NCBI RefSeq assembly: GCF_035514885.1
Contig: NZ_DATJCH010000005.1
Location: 62,001 to 126,000 of the forward strand
Length of the DNA stretch: 64,000 nucleotides
From: Albibacterium sp035514885
GTDB lineage: Bacteria > Bacteroidota > Bacteroidia > Sphingobacteriales > Sphingobacteriaceae
Direction: 5' to 3'
The position numbers were made by a program, and so were the translations under genes. Shown one piece after another: positions 1 to 8,702 of this stretch (position 1 is the first letter of the stretch; each line of letters begins with the position of its first letter). The notes below the pieces were generated by a model. That model was given only the letters and a program-made list of their open reading frames with translations, was not told where the DNA came from and did no database searches.

Positions 1-1
1 T

Positions 2-343
2 TTTGGAAAGAGCGCACATCCGGTGTTGTTATCATTTTTCAAATTATTGGTAGAAAAGGGAAGAGCTGGAGTATTGTTTGCTACCGCAAAGGAATTTATA
101 GTTGAATTTAATCAAGAAAGAGGCATTGTAGAAGCCTCTGTACTTTCGGCAGTACCTTTATCTTCAGAACAGAAGGAGCAAATTATTTCCATAGTTAAAG
201 AGGAATACGGTAGTGAGGTTATTCTTGTAAATGAAATTGATGCTGAATTAATTGGCGGTTTTATTCTAACAGTTGGAGACAGACAGGTTGATGCGAGTAT
301 TGCCGGTAAATTAAACAGACTGGAACAACATTTTTTAAAATAG
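2..343 (+). CDS. atpH: ATP synthase F1 subunit delta, C-terminal part
   Basis: Only the last 113 residues are present; the reading frame is open to the left edge of the window, so the GTG at 23 is an internal codon, not the start. The delta subunit is the stalk protein that joins the F1 head to the membrane b subunits. The closing segment with LIGGF, VGDRQVDAS and a final KLNRLEQ helix is the conserved end of the OSCP/delta family. It lies 60 bp upstream of atpA in the same direction, the usual Bacteroidota order. Family assignment is firm; the N-terminal domain cannot be judged. Confidence 0.93.
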   Translation, partial: FGKSAHPVLLSFFKLLVEKGRAGVLFATAKEFIVEFNQERGIVEASVLSAVPLSSEQKEQIISIVKEEYGSEVILVNEIDAELIGGFILTVGDRQVDASIAGKLNRLEQHFLK

Positions 344-403
344 TAATATAAACAGATAGCATTAAGCTAGAAAGAGTTTAAAAATATACATCAAAATAAA
401 GTT

Positions 404-1978
404 ATGGTAAATGTAAGACCAGATGAAGTATCTGCAATCCTCAGAGAGCAATTGTCAAACTTCAAATCAGAGGCCGAACTAGAAGAGGTTGGTACCGTAT
501 TGCAAATAGGTGATGGTATCGCCCGTATTTACGGATTAACAAAAGTTCAATCAGGTGAGCTTGTTGAATTTGAGAACGGACTTAAGGGTATCGTATTAAA
601 TTTAGAAGAAGATAATGTTGGGGTTGTGTTGTTAGGTGCTTCTGATGAAATTAAAGAGGGTGATACAATCAAACGTACTAATAGAATTGCTTCCATAGCA
701 GTTGGTGAAGGTATGTTGGGCCGCGTGGTGAATACATTAGGCCAGCCAGTTGATGGTAAAGGTCCTATAACCGGTAAAACATATGAAATGCCTATTGAGC
801 GTAAAGCTCCGGGTGTTATATTCCGTGAACCGGTAACTGAGCCTTTACAAACAGGAGTTAAAGCAATTGATGCGATGATTCCGGTAGGTAGAGGACAGCG
901 TGAGTTGGTTATTGGTGACCGTCAGACTGGAAAGACTGCTGTTTGTATTGATACAATTATTAATCAAAAAGAATTTTACGAAGCTGGCGAGCCTGTTTTC
1001 TGTATTTACGTAGCCATCGGTCAGAAAAATTCTACCGTAGCTAATATAGTTCGTACACTAGAAGAGAATGGTGCTTTACCTTATACAGTTGTTGTAGTTG
1101 CTTCTGCAGCAGAACCTGCACCTATGCAGTTTTATGCTCCAATGGCAGGTGCTGCAATTGGTGAGTTCTTTAGAGATTCTGGACGTCCGGCATTGATCGT
1201 TTACGATGATTTATCGAAACAAGCTGTTGCTTACCGTGAAGTTTCTCTATTACTTCGTCGTCCACCGGGCCGTGAAGCCTATCCTGGAGACGTTTTCTAT
1301 CTTCACAGTCGTCTATTAGAACGTGCTGCGAAGATTACATCGGATGATGCTATTGCAAAAACGATGAATGATCTTCCTGAATCGATGAGAGAGATTGTAA
1401 AAGGAGGAGGTTCTTTAACAGCACTTCCAATTATTGAAACTCAGGCTGGAGACGTATCGGCTTATATTCCGACAAACGTGATATCGATCACTGATGGTCA
1501 GATATTCTTAGAATCTAATTTATTTAATGCAGGTGTTCGTCCGGCTATTAACGTAGGTATTTCTGTATCTCGTGTAGGTGGTAACGCTCAGATTAAATCC
1601 ATGAAAAAGGTTGCAGGAACTCTTAAGCTTGATCAGGCTCAATATCGTGAACTTGAGGCTTTCTCTAAATTCGGATCTGATTTAGATGCTGCAACCAGAG
1701 CGGTATTAGATAAAGGTGTTCGTAACGTTGAAATTCTTAAACAAGCGCAATTCTCTCCTGTTTCTGTTGAAAAACAAGTAGCAATTGTATATGCCGGAGT
1801 AAAAGGATTATTTAGAACGGTACCTGTTGATAAGGTTAGAGATTTTGAAAAGGAATACCTTCAACAGCTTGAAATACGTTACCCTGAAGTGTTAAAAGAA
1901 CTGAAAGCAGGTAAATTCACTACTGAATTAACTGATGTTCTAGATAAGGTTGCTAAAGAATTAGCATCAAAATATTAA
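404..1978 (+). CDS. atpA: ATP synthase F1 subunit alpha
   Basis: This 524-residue protein is the non-catalytic nucleotide-binding subunit of the F1 head, acting on the cytoplasmic face of the inner membrane. The N-terminal beta-barrel (about 25-95) is followed by the nucleotide-binding domain with the P-loop GDRQTGKT near residue 170 and the signature segment SLLLRRPPGREAYPGD with the conserved arginine region near residues 280-300. The C-terminal helical domain closes the protein. Length and motifs are normal for the family. The ATG at 404 gives the expected N terminus. It is co-transcribed with atpH and atpG. Confidence 0.98.
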   Translation: MVNVRPDEVSAILREQLSNFKSEAELEEVGTVLQIGDGIARIYGLTKVQSGELVEFENGLKGIVLNLEEDNVGVVLLGASDEIKEGDTIKRTNRIASIAVGEGMLGRVVNTLGQPVDGKGPITGKTYEMPIERKAPGVIFREPVTEPLQTGVKAIDAMIPVGRGQRELVIGDRQTGKTAVCIDTIINQKEFYEAGEPVFCIYVAIGQKNSTVANIVRTLEENGALPYTVVVVASAAEPAPMQFYAPMAGAAIGEFFRDSGRPALIVYDDLSKQAVAYREVSLLLRRPPGREAYPGDVFYLHSRLLERAAKITSDDAIAKTMNDLPESMREIVKGGGSLTALPIIETQAGDVSAYIPTNVISITDGQIFLESNLFNAGVRPAINVGISVSRVGGNAQIKSMKKVAGTLKLDQAQYRELEAFSKFGSDLDAATRAVLDKGVRNVEILKQAQFSPVSVEKQVAIVYAGVKGLFRTVPVDKVRDFEKEYLQQLEIRYPEVLKELKAGKFTTELTDVLDKVAKELASKY

Positions 1979-2006
1979 AAGATAAAAGCTTTTATTCAAT
2001 ACAAAA

Positions 2007-2894
2007 ATGGCTAATTTAAAAGAAGTAAGAAATCGAATTACATCGGTATCATCAACTCAGCAGATTACTAATGCTATGAAAATGGTATCGGCTGCTAAGT
2101 TGAAACGTGCTACCAATGCTATCGTTGACTTACGACCTTATGCTAGTAAGCTAAAAGATATATTATCCAATCTTTCAGCGAGTATGGAAGAAAATGCATC
2201 CCCATATTTGGAAGCACGCAGTCCTGAAAAAGTATTATTGGTAGTTGTTACTTCTAATAGAGGATTGGCCGGTGCTTTTAATGCAAACGTGATAAAGGCA
2301 ACTAACTTGCTTATTTCGCAGAAGTATGCTGCTCAACATTCTAAAGGAAATGTTAGTATTCTGGCAATCGGTAAGCGTGGTCATGATTATTTTTTTAGAC
2401 AGAACTATAATTTAATCGGAAACCATACTGAATTGTTCTCTCACTTGAACTTTGAAAATACATCTGTAATAACAGATGTGATTATGAAAGGCTTTGTGAA
2501 TGGTGATTACGATCGGGTTGAAATTGTTTACAATCAGTTTAAAAATGCGGCTATTCAACTTATTTCTACTGAGCAACTATTGCCGATAGAGCCAGCAGAG
2601 AAAGATAATAATCAGGATTCTGCAACAGAAGTTGATTATATACTTGAACCTTCAAAGGAAAAAATAACTGAAGAATTAATTCCAAAGTCTATTAAGATAC
2701 AGCTTTACAAAGCAGTATTAGACTCTCATGCTTCAGAGCATGGCGCACGTATGACTGCTATGGATAAAGCTACAGAGAATGCTGGCGATTTATTGAAGGC
2801 TCTAAAACTATCGTATAATCAAGCTCGACAAGCGGCAATTACTACCGAACTTACAGAAATTGTAAGTGGTGCAGCTGCATTATCCAATGGTTAA
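2007..2894 (+). CDS. atpG: ATP synthase F1 subunit gamma
   Basis: The central rotor shaft of F1, 295 residues. The N-terminal helix starts MANLKEVRNRI with the conserved ITSVSSTQQITNAMKMVSAAK pattern, and the C-terminal helix has the ATENAGDLLK and ARQAAITTELTEI signatures. An insertion around residues 195-220 (rich in Glu and Asn) makes it longer than E. coli gamma, as is common in Bacteroidota. It begins 28 bp after atpA. No atpD or atpC follows, which fits the split ATP synthase gene sets of this phylum, where beta and epsilon are encoded elsewhere. Confidence 0.97.
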   Translation: MANLKEVRNRITSVSSTQQITNAMKMVSAAKLKRATNAIVDLRPYASKLKDILSNLSASMEENASPYLEARSPEKVLLVVVTSNRGLAGAFNANVIKATNLLISQKYAAQHSKGNVSILAIGKRGHDYFFRQNYNLIGNHTELFSHLNFENTSVITDVIMKGFVNGDYDRVEIVYNQFKNAAIQLISTEQLLPIEPAEKDNNQDSATEVDYILEPSKEKITEELIPKSIKIQLYKAVLDSHASEHGARMTAMDKATENAGDLLKALKLSYNQARQAAITTELTEIVSGAAALSNG

Positions 2895-2928
2895 TAATAA
2901 ATAGATTTTCAATCATTCAAATATTTTG

Positions 2929-2936
2929 TATTTTTG
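2929..2936 (+). promoter_or_regulatory. Bacteroidota-type -7 element upstream of small membrane protein gene
   Basis: TATTTTTG matches the TAnnTTTG consensus of the phylum's primary sigma factor. A TTTT stretch 19 bp upstream (2906-2909) is a 3-of-4 match to the -33 TTTG box. The start codon at 2953 follows after 16 bp. Assigned by motif only. Confidence 0.5.
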
Positions 2937-2952
2937 CCTCAAACCAAATACT

Positions 2953-3183
2953 ATGAACTCATCAGAATTAGAAAGAAAACCACATGTACATGTGAAGACT
3001 GATAATAATGCTAATCAGACTCATTATTATATATCTTTAGTAATTGCTATTGTGGTTGGTTTAACCGGAGTATTTGTGAGGTTTATTGACTATAATTCTT
3101 TTTGGCTTAACACCGTCGCAGATATTTTATTGGTTATTGCTGTTATTTATGCAGTTAAAACTGTTTTGCAGATAATGAAATAG
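2953..3183 (+). CDS. small two-helix membrane protein, unknown function
   Basis: A 76-residue protein that I cannot assign to a named family. Residues 1-26 are hydrophilic and contain several histidines (KPHVHVK, QTHYY); two hydrophobic segments follow at about 28-48 and 53-72, so it is probably an inner-membrane protein with two helices. The ATG at 2953 was preferred to a possible start at 2926 because the earlier one would lie on top of the -7 promoter element. The gene is separated from atpG by 58 bp with its own promoter and ends just before a strong terminator, so it is likely a single-gene unit. It is not a component of ATP synthase as far as can be seen. Confidence 0.75.
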   Translation: MNSSELERKPHVHVKTDNNANQTHYYISLVIAIVVGLTGVFVRFIDYNSFWLNTVADILLVIAVIYAVKTVLQIMK

Positions 3184-3213
3184 ATTTTTACTATAGCTGT
3201 TAATCAGCATTTG

Positions 3214-3247
3214 TACCCGTCATTGAATTAAATGACGGGTATTTTTG
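3214..3247 (+). terminator. rho-independent terminator after the small membrane protein
   Basis: A perfect 11-bp inverted repeat (arms 3214-3224 and 3231-3241, core ACCCGTCATT) encloses a six-base loop and is followed by a T-rich run. It ends the atp-side transcription and isolates the next gene. Confidence 0.85.
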
Positions 3248-3344
3248 TTTATAGACGTCTTGGGTGAAATTAAAGTCTTTAACATGCGAGATTAGGCTTG
3301 GAATAATCTCTTCAAATGTTTACTTTAGAATTAAGATATAACTC

Positions 3345-4241
3345 ATGAATCAAAATAAAGGAACTTACTCAAGAAGAACTGCACTTAAGATGGCTGCAGC
3401 AACTTCAATAGCAACGGTTGGTAGTAGTTTGTTTAATCGTGTCTCTGCTTCAGAAGCACTGCTAGAAGACCATTTGAAAGGAAAGGTGAATCATTCGGTA
3501 TGCCGATGGTGCTTTAATTCCATAGCACTCGATGATTTGTGCATCGCAGCGAAAAATATTGGAATTTCTGGAATTGACTTGGTTGGGCCAGAAGAATGGC
3601 CGACGCTACAGAAACACGGATTAACAGCATCTCTTACACAAGGGGCTGGTAAAGGAATCAGCGAAGGATTCAATAACTTAAGTCTCCACGATGAGCTTGT
3701 TGCGAGCTACGAAGAAATAATTCCTAAAGTTGCCGCAGCTGGATACAGCCAAATCATCTGCTTCTCGGGAAATCGAAACGGTTTAGACGATGAACAAGGA
3801 ATCAAAAATTGTGCTATTGGAATACGACGACTGATGGATATAGCCGAGAAAAACAAGGTTACTATGGTCATGGAGCTTCTAAATAGCAAAGTTGATCATC
3901 ATGATTACCAATGTGATCATACTGAATGGGGCGTCGCGTTATGTAAGGAAGTAGGGTCGGACTATTTTAAATTACTTTATGATATCTACCATATGCAAAT
4001 TATGGAAGGAGATGTGATCGCTACCATTAAAAAACACCACAAATATATTTCTCATTATCATACTGCTGGTGTACCAGGCAGGAATGAAATTGATGAAACT
4101 CAGGAATTAAACTATCCGGCAATTATAAAAGCTATTCTTGAAACGGGCTTCACAGGTTATCTTGCCCAAGAATTTATTCCTAAAAAATCTGATAAGCTGG
4201 GATCTTTAAAAGAAGCTGTTCAAATTTGTGATGTTGGATAA
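3345..4241 (+). CDS. Tat-exported hydroxypyruvate isomerase-like TIM barrel protein
   Basis: A 298-residue sugar phosphate isomerase/epimerase family (xylose isomerase-like TIM barrel) protein. The closest pattern I recognise is hydroxypyruvate isomerase: YDIYHMQIMEGD, HYHTAGVPGR and ELNYPAI are typical, and the metal-binding Glu (MELLN), Asp (YDIYH), His and Glu (AQEF) positions are all present, so it is probably active. Unlike cytoplasmic Hyi, it starts with a twin-arginine signal (SRRTALKM followed by a hydrophobic stretch ending near VSASEA), which suggests folded export to the periplasm. Such exported isomerases are common in Bacteroidota sugar metabolism. The substrate is not known. A separate transcription unit from the atp genes is likely because of the terminator at 3214-3247. 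Confidence 0.85.
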   Translation: MNQNKGTYSRRTALKMAAATSIATVGSSLFNRVSASEALLEDHLKGKVNHSVCRWCFNSIALDDLCIAAKNIGISGIDLVGPEEWPTLQKHGLTASLTQGAGKGISEGFNNLSLHDELVASYEEIIPKVAAAGYSQIICFSGNRNGLDDEQGIKNCAIGIRRLMDIAEKNKVTMVMELLNSKVDHHDYQCDHTEWGVALCKEVGSDYFKLLYDIYHMQIMEGDVIATIKKHHKYISHYHTAGVPGRNEIDETQELNYPAIIKAILETGFTGYLAQEFIPKKSDKLGSLKEAVQICDVG

Positions 4242-4275
4242 TTAAACCTTTTTTATTTTGAATTGTTAAAAGTGC

Positions 4276-4917
4276 ATGAGGTACTTAGTAATTTTCTTCT
4301 TATGCGCTTTTATGGCAGGAACTGCTTCCGCTCAAACTGATTCTGTTCAGCATATTCAGCGTTTGGAGATAAAAAAGAAAAAGCGGATTACAATTTCAAA
4401 GGGTGATTCAAGTATAAAAGTAATTATTGATACGCTGATTATGCATGATCGTGCGTATCTGGAATTCTTTGGTAAGAAGGATGTTGACTTACAGATCAAA
4501 AATGCTTTCATTCCTAAGCGGGCATATATCGCCGGGACGGATGGCAAGAATAATGCATCTGATATGACGATTACCGCGCGTTTTAAAGAACTTGGATCCT
4601 TATATGTATATGCTTCAGGACGAGATGCTTTTAATGGAACTAAAACATTTCCAAATGGTAATGGGGGTACAGTTGTGTTTAATTATTTAAATGATGGCAT
4701 TGCTCCCCAACAAGAAAGCAGTAAAGAAGACCACTACTTAGAGATTGCCACAAAAGGAGGAGGCTTAGTGGGCAATGCCAAAGCTGATATCGATAATATT
4801 TTTAGTAGAATTGGTAGTGGAGGTCGTCCGCTAGGTCAATTGCCACAAGGCCAGATATATTCAGGCTCTCCGGGTAAGAATGGTAAGAGCGAGATAAAAG
4901 AAGTTAATGGATTTTAA
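4276..4917 (+). CDS. exported protein of unknown function
   Basis: A 213-residue protein with a clear Sec signal peptide (MRYLVIFFLCAFMAGTASAQT, cleavage probably after ASA). I do not recognise the mature domain. It starts with a short basic stretch (KKKKR), continues as a probable beta-rich region, and the C-terminal third is rich in glycine and asparagine (GTKTFPNGNGG, SGSPGKNGKSE). There is no lipobox and no catalytic motif I can name. It begins 34 bp after the isomerase-like gene and precedes an outer-membrane barrel gene by 70 bp, so a cell-envelope role is plausible, but this is inference from context. Confidence 0.7.
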   Translation: MRYLVIFFLCAFMAGTASAQTDSVQHIQRLEIKKKKRITISKGDSSIKVIIDTLIMHDRAYLEFFGKKDVDLQIKNAFIPKRAYIAGTDGKNNASDMTITARFKELGSLYVYASGRDAFNGTKTFPNGNGGTVVFNYLNDGIAPQQESSKEDHYLEIATKGGGLVGNAKADIDNIFSRIGSGGRPLGQLPQGQIYSGSPGKNGKSEIKEVNGF

Positions 4918-4987
4918 GAAATTAAGTCTAAAAGAGGTAAATTAGCCAAGTAATATTTGATTACTCAATGCTTAATCCATTTTTGAG

Positions 4988-5641
4988 ATGATGAATCCCA
5001 ACCAAGTCAGAACAAAGTTTCTATTGATTCTTTTAATATCTTTTTTTTCTGTTGGCTTATTAAAAGCACAGGATTATTATGAATCAAAATATTCTCAAAA
5101 ACCTGTAAGTTTAGGCATAACATTTTCTCCAAACCTTAGCTGGTTGCGCTATGGCAATCGGGCTGATGTTGAACGAAAGCCTAAAGTTGGTTATGGCTAT
5201 GGCTTATTGGCTGATTTTGCTCTCTCTGAAAACTATTATTTCTCTTCAGGATTTATTATCAATAATTTAAAATCTGAAGCCACTGTTGGTGCAGAGCAGA
5301 TTCCGACTACATATGATTTGCAATATATGGAAATACCTTTTGGCTTGAAACTGAAAAGTACTCAACGGTATTATCGTAGCTATTATGGGCAATTTGGTTT
5401 CACTGGAGGAATAAAATTAAGTGGTGATAAAACCGAAGGACAGGAAGAAAAGGAAGACCTGGGATCTGCTGCTGATATTTTTAGATTGGGGCTCCAGGTA
5501 GGGGGGGGAGTAGAGTGGCAATTGGACCATAATTTAAAAATGATGACAGGCTTGTCTTTTAACAATGGTTTTATGAAAGTATTAGATGAAGGGAAACCTA
5601 AAAGTACTTATGTTGCTTTTAACTTTGCAATCTTCTTTTAA
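4988..5641 (+). CDS. outer-membrane beta-barrel protein
   Basis: A 217-residue protein with a signal peptide ending in LLKAQ, followed by alternating polar/hydrophobic strands with many Tyr and Gly (SGFIINNL, YMEIPFGLKLK, GQFGFTGGIKLS) and a final strand ending in FAIFF. That closing aromatic residue and the conserved pattern YLEIPLLLK-like fit the small porin/OMP_b-brl_2 families of Bacteroidota. It probably forms an 8-stranded barrel in the outer membrane; ligand unknown. The start ATG at 4988 is followed by a second ATG in frame, so the exact start may be at 4991. A run of eight G residues lies inside the coding sequence at 5511-5518. Confidence 0.8.
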   Translation: MMNPNQVRTKFLLILLISFFSVGLLKAQDYYESKYSQKPVSLGITFSPNLSWLRYGNRADVERKPKVGYGYGLLADFALSENYYFSSGFIINNLKSEATVGAEQIPTTYDLQYMEIPFGLKLKSTQRYYRSYYGQFGFTGGIKLSGDKTEGQEEKEDLGSAADIFRLGLQVGGGVEWQLDHNLKMMTGLSFNNGFMKVLDEGKPKSTYVAFNFAIFF

Positions 5642-5694
5642 GGTTGATAAATCATCTTCCAACATAGTATAACTTGTTCGTTTACACTAATGCT

Positions 5695-7299
5695 TTATCG
5701 TTTTTTTAATTTAAAAAGAATGATACCTAAAAAGATAATGCTGGCTATGGATCCTAAATAAGCCAGGTAATCTCCTTTATTTGTATAGAAGGTAATTTCC
5801 TCGTTAAGGTTAATTTCCTGTTTTAAAGCAGTAGGTTCCCACCATTTAGTTTGTTGTACAATGTCTCCACGTTGATTAATAAAAGCAGATATACCTGTGT
5901 TTGCAGAGCGAACAACCCATCTCCTTGTTTCTATAGCTCTTAATTTTGCATAATCCAAATGCTGATCTTTTCCTGATGTATTTCCCCACCATCCGTCATT
6001 GGTGATGACGGCAATAAACTGTGCACCTTCTTTTACGTATTTACTTACATAATCTCCCCAAATGGATTCATAGCAGATTACCGGCGCAGCGCCAATTCCA
6101 CTTTGACTGTAGAAAACAGATGGTTCTTTTTGTCTTCCATATCCACCGGTTGTACCGCCAAAGGCAGCAAAAAGAGGTTTCATAAAAGCTAGAGAGCTAG
6201 CAAAGGGTAATTGCTCTACACCGGGTACAAGTTTTGATTTGTGATAGAATTGTACTTTTCCAGCATTTTCAAACATGACAGCAGCATTAAAGTAGTCGAC
6301 AAACTCGCCACTTTCGAGGGGTCTTGCAGTTGTAGTTTTAGCAGAGTCATACAAAAAATAGCTTTCTATTCCGGATAGAAGGTTGCCATTTTTATATTTA
6401 TTTAGAAAATCTTGTAAGCGGTAATAAATAGGTGAGCTGTAAATATCCTCTTCATTGGTCATTTCTGGAATAGCAGTTTCGGGCCAGATAAAGAATTCGG
6501 TATTAGGCGCTGCAACTGAGTCAGATAGCCGTATCAGATTCTCGATTTGGGTCTCAACCGGCATACTTCCATACTTAGCATATGGATCAACATTGGGTTG
6601 TACAACCACTATCTCACTGGGATTTAAGTGTTCTTCGTATTGGTTGTAGATTGTTAATGATAGGGAAATGGGAATTATTATGAATGCTCCCCAGCCTATA
6701 ACAGGAACTAATATTTTTGTTGGTTTGTTAAATCGGTAATTGTATATAATTTGAAATAGGAAAAGGTTGCTTAGCCATACCCAAAGCGTTCCTCCATATA
6801 CTCCGGTATATTCATACCATTGTATGATTTGATGCATACTTGCAAAACCATTGCCTAAAGTCATCCAAGGGAAGGACAGATCCCAACTTTGATGTAAAAA
6901 CTCGTAGCTTATCCAAAAGGAAATAAGGCCGCCTGCGGAAATGATAAAGTTATTTCTCTTTCGGAGTTGATAGTATAAACGAAAAGCTAATGTCATTAAC
7001 AGGGCGCCTAAGCCGAAAGGGATAAGAGAAATTAGCATCGCAATCACAGTTGGCATTACTGCATTCATTGCATTAAATACCCAATAGATGCTGGCAGTGT
7101 TCCATGCCAGACAAGTCAGCCCGGCTGTAAGAAAAATCTTCTGTCCCTTTTTTGAATAATTGTTGCGCATGATATCTTCGAGCGCAAAAAGTAAAGGGAT
7201 AAATGCAATAAAGAGGAGTGGGGCAGTAAAAGAGAAAGGTGGCCATGCAAGCCAGAGAAGAAATGCACTTAAAAGTGCTAATAAATAATTCTTTTTCAC
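5695..7299 (-). CDS. lnt: apolipoprotein N-acyltransferase
   Basis: A 534-residue inner-membrane enzyme that adds the third acyl chain to the N-terminal cysteine of lipoproteins. The first 200 residues contain about six membrane helices; the carbon-nitrogen hydrolase domain (about 225-500) follows. The catalytic triad is visible: Glu in FIWPETAIPE, Lys in HKSKLVPGVEQLPF and Cys in APVICYESIWGD; the NDGWW motif is also present. One more helix at the end gives the normal architecture. It is the last gene of a three-gene unit with the PH-SHOCT gene (2 bp apart) and rsmI. It works downstream of lspA, which is also in this window. Confidence 0.96.
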   Translation of the reverse strand: MKKNYLLALLSAFLLWLAWPPFSFTAPLLFIAFIPLLFALEDIMRNNYSKKGQKIFLTAGLTCLAWNTASIYWVFNAMNAVMPTVIAMLISLIPFGLGALLMTLAFRLYYQLRKRNNFIISAGGLISFWISYEFLHQSWDLSFPWMTLGNGFASMHQIIQWYEYTGVYGGTLWVWLSNLFLFQIIYNYRFNKPTKILVPVIGWGAFIIIPISLSLTIYNQYEEHLNPSEIVVVQPNVDPYAKYGSMPVETQIENLIRLSDSVAAPNTEFFIWPETAIPEMTNEEDIYSSPIYYRLQDFLNKYKNGNLLSGIESYFLYDSAKTTTARPLESGEFVDYFNAAVMFENAGKVQFYHKSKLVPGVEQLPFASSLAFMKPLFAAFGGTTGGYGRQKEPSVFYSQSGIGAAPVICYESIWGDYVSKYVKEGAQFIAVITNDGWWGNTSGKDQHLDYAKLRAIETRRWVVRSANTGISAFINQRGDIVQQTKWWEPTALKQEINLNEEITFYTNKGDYLAYLGSIASIIFLGIILFKLKKR

Positions 7300-7301
7300 G
7301 G

Positions 7302-7922
7302 TTAAAGCTGACTTAATAGTTCAAGTTTTTTGCTTTCATATTCATCTTTAGTAATGAGCTGTTTGTCAAAAAGAGTCTTAAGCTTTTTAAGTTTCATGGT
7401 CAGCTCATCCTCTTCTTCTACTTTGATTGGTTCCTCTTTTATAACAGGTTCTTCTTCGGGTTGTAATTTAAAGCTTTGATAGTCGTTAGACTCTCGATCT
7501 TCACTAAGCGACGATGTTTTGTCATTTATTTGACTTTGTTGCTTTTCCATAGCCTCTTTTGCCAGCTGATATAGTTTTCTAGCTTGAACTTTTGGGATAT
7601 AATCAACTGTTAAATTTTCATTATCTGTAGGTACAATGGTGAATTTAGCACCAAAGAATTCCTCTTTGAATGTAATGGTTTTTAAATCAGACCAATGAAA
7701 GATTTCGAAATTTGTACTCAGACCAAGATTGGTTGCTTCACATAGAAAAATTCGTTTGTTGGTGAGGACAATACAATCCGGAAGTAAAGTTACAGCTGGT
7801 TTCTTTTGAACAGCGATATAGGTAACCAGTTCACCTGAGTCAAGCATATCTTGTAGTTTACCCAATATCTTTTCGACTGTTTTTGGGTCTTGCTCTTCAT
7901 TAATGTATCGATCTATGTTCAT
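7302..7922 (-). CDS. PH-like and SHOCT domain protein
   Basis: A 206-residue cytoplasmic protein. Residues about 10-130 look like a bacterial pleckstrin-homology fold: VLTNKRIFLCEA, FHWSDLKTITFKEE and FTIVPTDNENL are the strand pattern typical of bPH domains. A charged linker (about 135-172, rich in Glu) leads to a C-terminal SHOCT domain at about 175-206 (MKLKKLKTLFDKQLITKDEY), a short helical module usually found at protein ends. No signal or membrane segment is visible. Neighbouring lnt and rsmI suggest co-transcription but give no function. Role unknown; interaction with membrane or protein partners is only a guess. Confidence 0.78.
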   Translation of the reverse strand: MNIDRYINEEQDPKTVEKILGKLQDMLDSGELVTYIAVQKKPAVTLLPDCIVLTNKRIFLCEATNLGLSTNFEIFHWSDLKTITFKEEFFGAKFTIVPTDNENLTVDYIPKVQARKLYQLAKEAMEKQQSQINDKTSSLSEDRESNDYQSFKLQPEEEPVIKEEPIKVEEEDELTMKLKKLKTLFDKQLITKDEYESKKLELLSQL

Positions 7923-7934
7923 TGCTTTAAAGAA

Positions 7935-8642
7935 TTAATCTTTACTAATATACTTATTTTGATTTGAATCTGTGGATGGGATATACCCATGCACACATAT
8001 AACAAACTCTCCTTTAGTAATGTTATTTTCAAAATGATGATGAACTTCTTTTAGCGTACCGCGAACGGTTTCTTCATAAAGTTTTGTTATCTCTCTAGAC
8101 ACGGATGCTTGCCGATCTTCTCCAAAGAAGTCGCTAAACTCCTTTAAGGTTTTAACGATGCGGTGTGGAGATTCATAAAATATCAGGGTTCTTTCTTCCT
8201 GAAGGAGAGACTTTAAACGCGTTTGTCGACCTTTTTTTACGGGTAAGAAACCTTCAAAAGAGAAGCGATCGCATGGTAATCCAGAATTTACCAAAGCAGG
8301 TACAAAAGCTGTTGCGCCCGGCAGGCAATTTACCTCGATGTCGTTTTTAATTGCTTCTCTTACCAAAAGATATCCGGGGTCAGAGATTGCCGGTGTTCCT
8401 GCATCGGATATTAATGCAATGGTTTGTCCCTCTTTTAGAAAGCGAATCAACTCATTTAGAGCCTTATGTTCATTGTGCTGATGATGAGCAAATACTCGTT
8501 TATCAATTCCAAAATGTTTCAATAAAGGGCCGCTTGTACGGGTGTCTTCTGCTAAAATAATATCTGCCTCCTTTAGAATCCGAACTGCACGATAGGTGAT
8601 ATCTTCTAAGTTTCCAATAGGGGTAGGCACGAGGTACAGCAT
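7935..8642 (-). CDS. rsmI: 16S rRNA (cytidine-1402-2'-O)-methyltransferase
   Basis: A 235-residue SAM-dependent tetrapyrrole-methylase-fold enzyme that methylates the ribose of C1402 in the 16S decoding centre. Family motifs are present in order: LVPTPIGNLEDITYRAV at the N terminus, ILAEDTRTSGPLLKHF, SDAGTPAISDPGY (cofactor loop), and LPGATAFVPALVNSGLP. E. coli RsmI has about 285 residues; this shorter form without the extra C-terminal domain is common in Bacteroidota. It is the first gene of the minus-strand unit and is divergent from serS across a 60-bp gap. Confidence 0.95.
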   Translation of the reverse strand: MLYLVPTPIGNLEDITYRAVRILKEADIILAEDTRTSGPLLKHFGIDKRVFAHHQHNEHKALNELIRFLKEGQTIALISDAGTPAISDPGYLLVREAIKNDIEVNCLPGATAFVPALVNSGLPCDRFSFEGFLPVKKGRQTRLKSLLQEERTLIFYESPHRIVKTLKEFSDFFGEDRQASVSREITKLYEETVRGTLKEVHHHFENNITKGEFVICVHGYIPSTDSNQNKYISKD

Positions 8643-8677
8643 TTTGCAGTTTTTTAATAAGTTTATTTATTAACTAT

Positions 8678-8685
8678 TATATTTG
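8678..8685 (+). promoter_or_regulatory. -7 element upstream of serS
   Basis: TATATTTG matches TAnnTTTG and lies 17 bp before the serS ATG. No good -33 TTTG box is seen at 19-21 bp, so this is a partial match. Confidence 0.45.
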
Positions 8686-8702
8686 CCACTAAACACAAAG
8701 AT

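Noticed and set aside
23..343. GTG at 23 as the start of atpH
   Set aside because: The frame is open to the left edge and the residues before it fit the delta subunit, so the gene is cut by the window edge.
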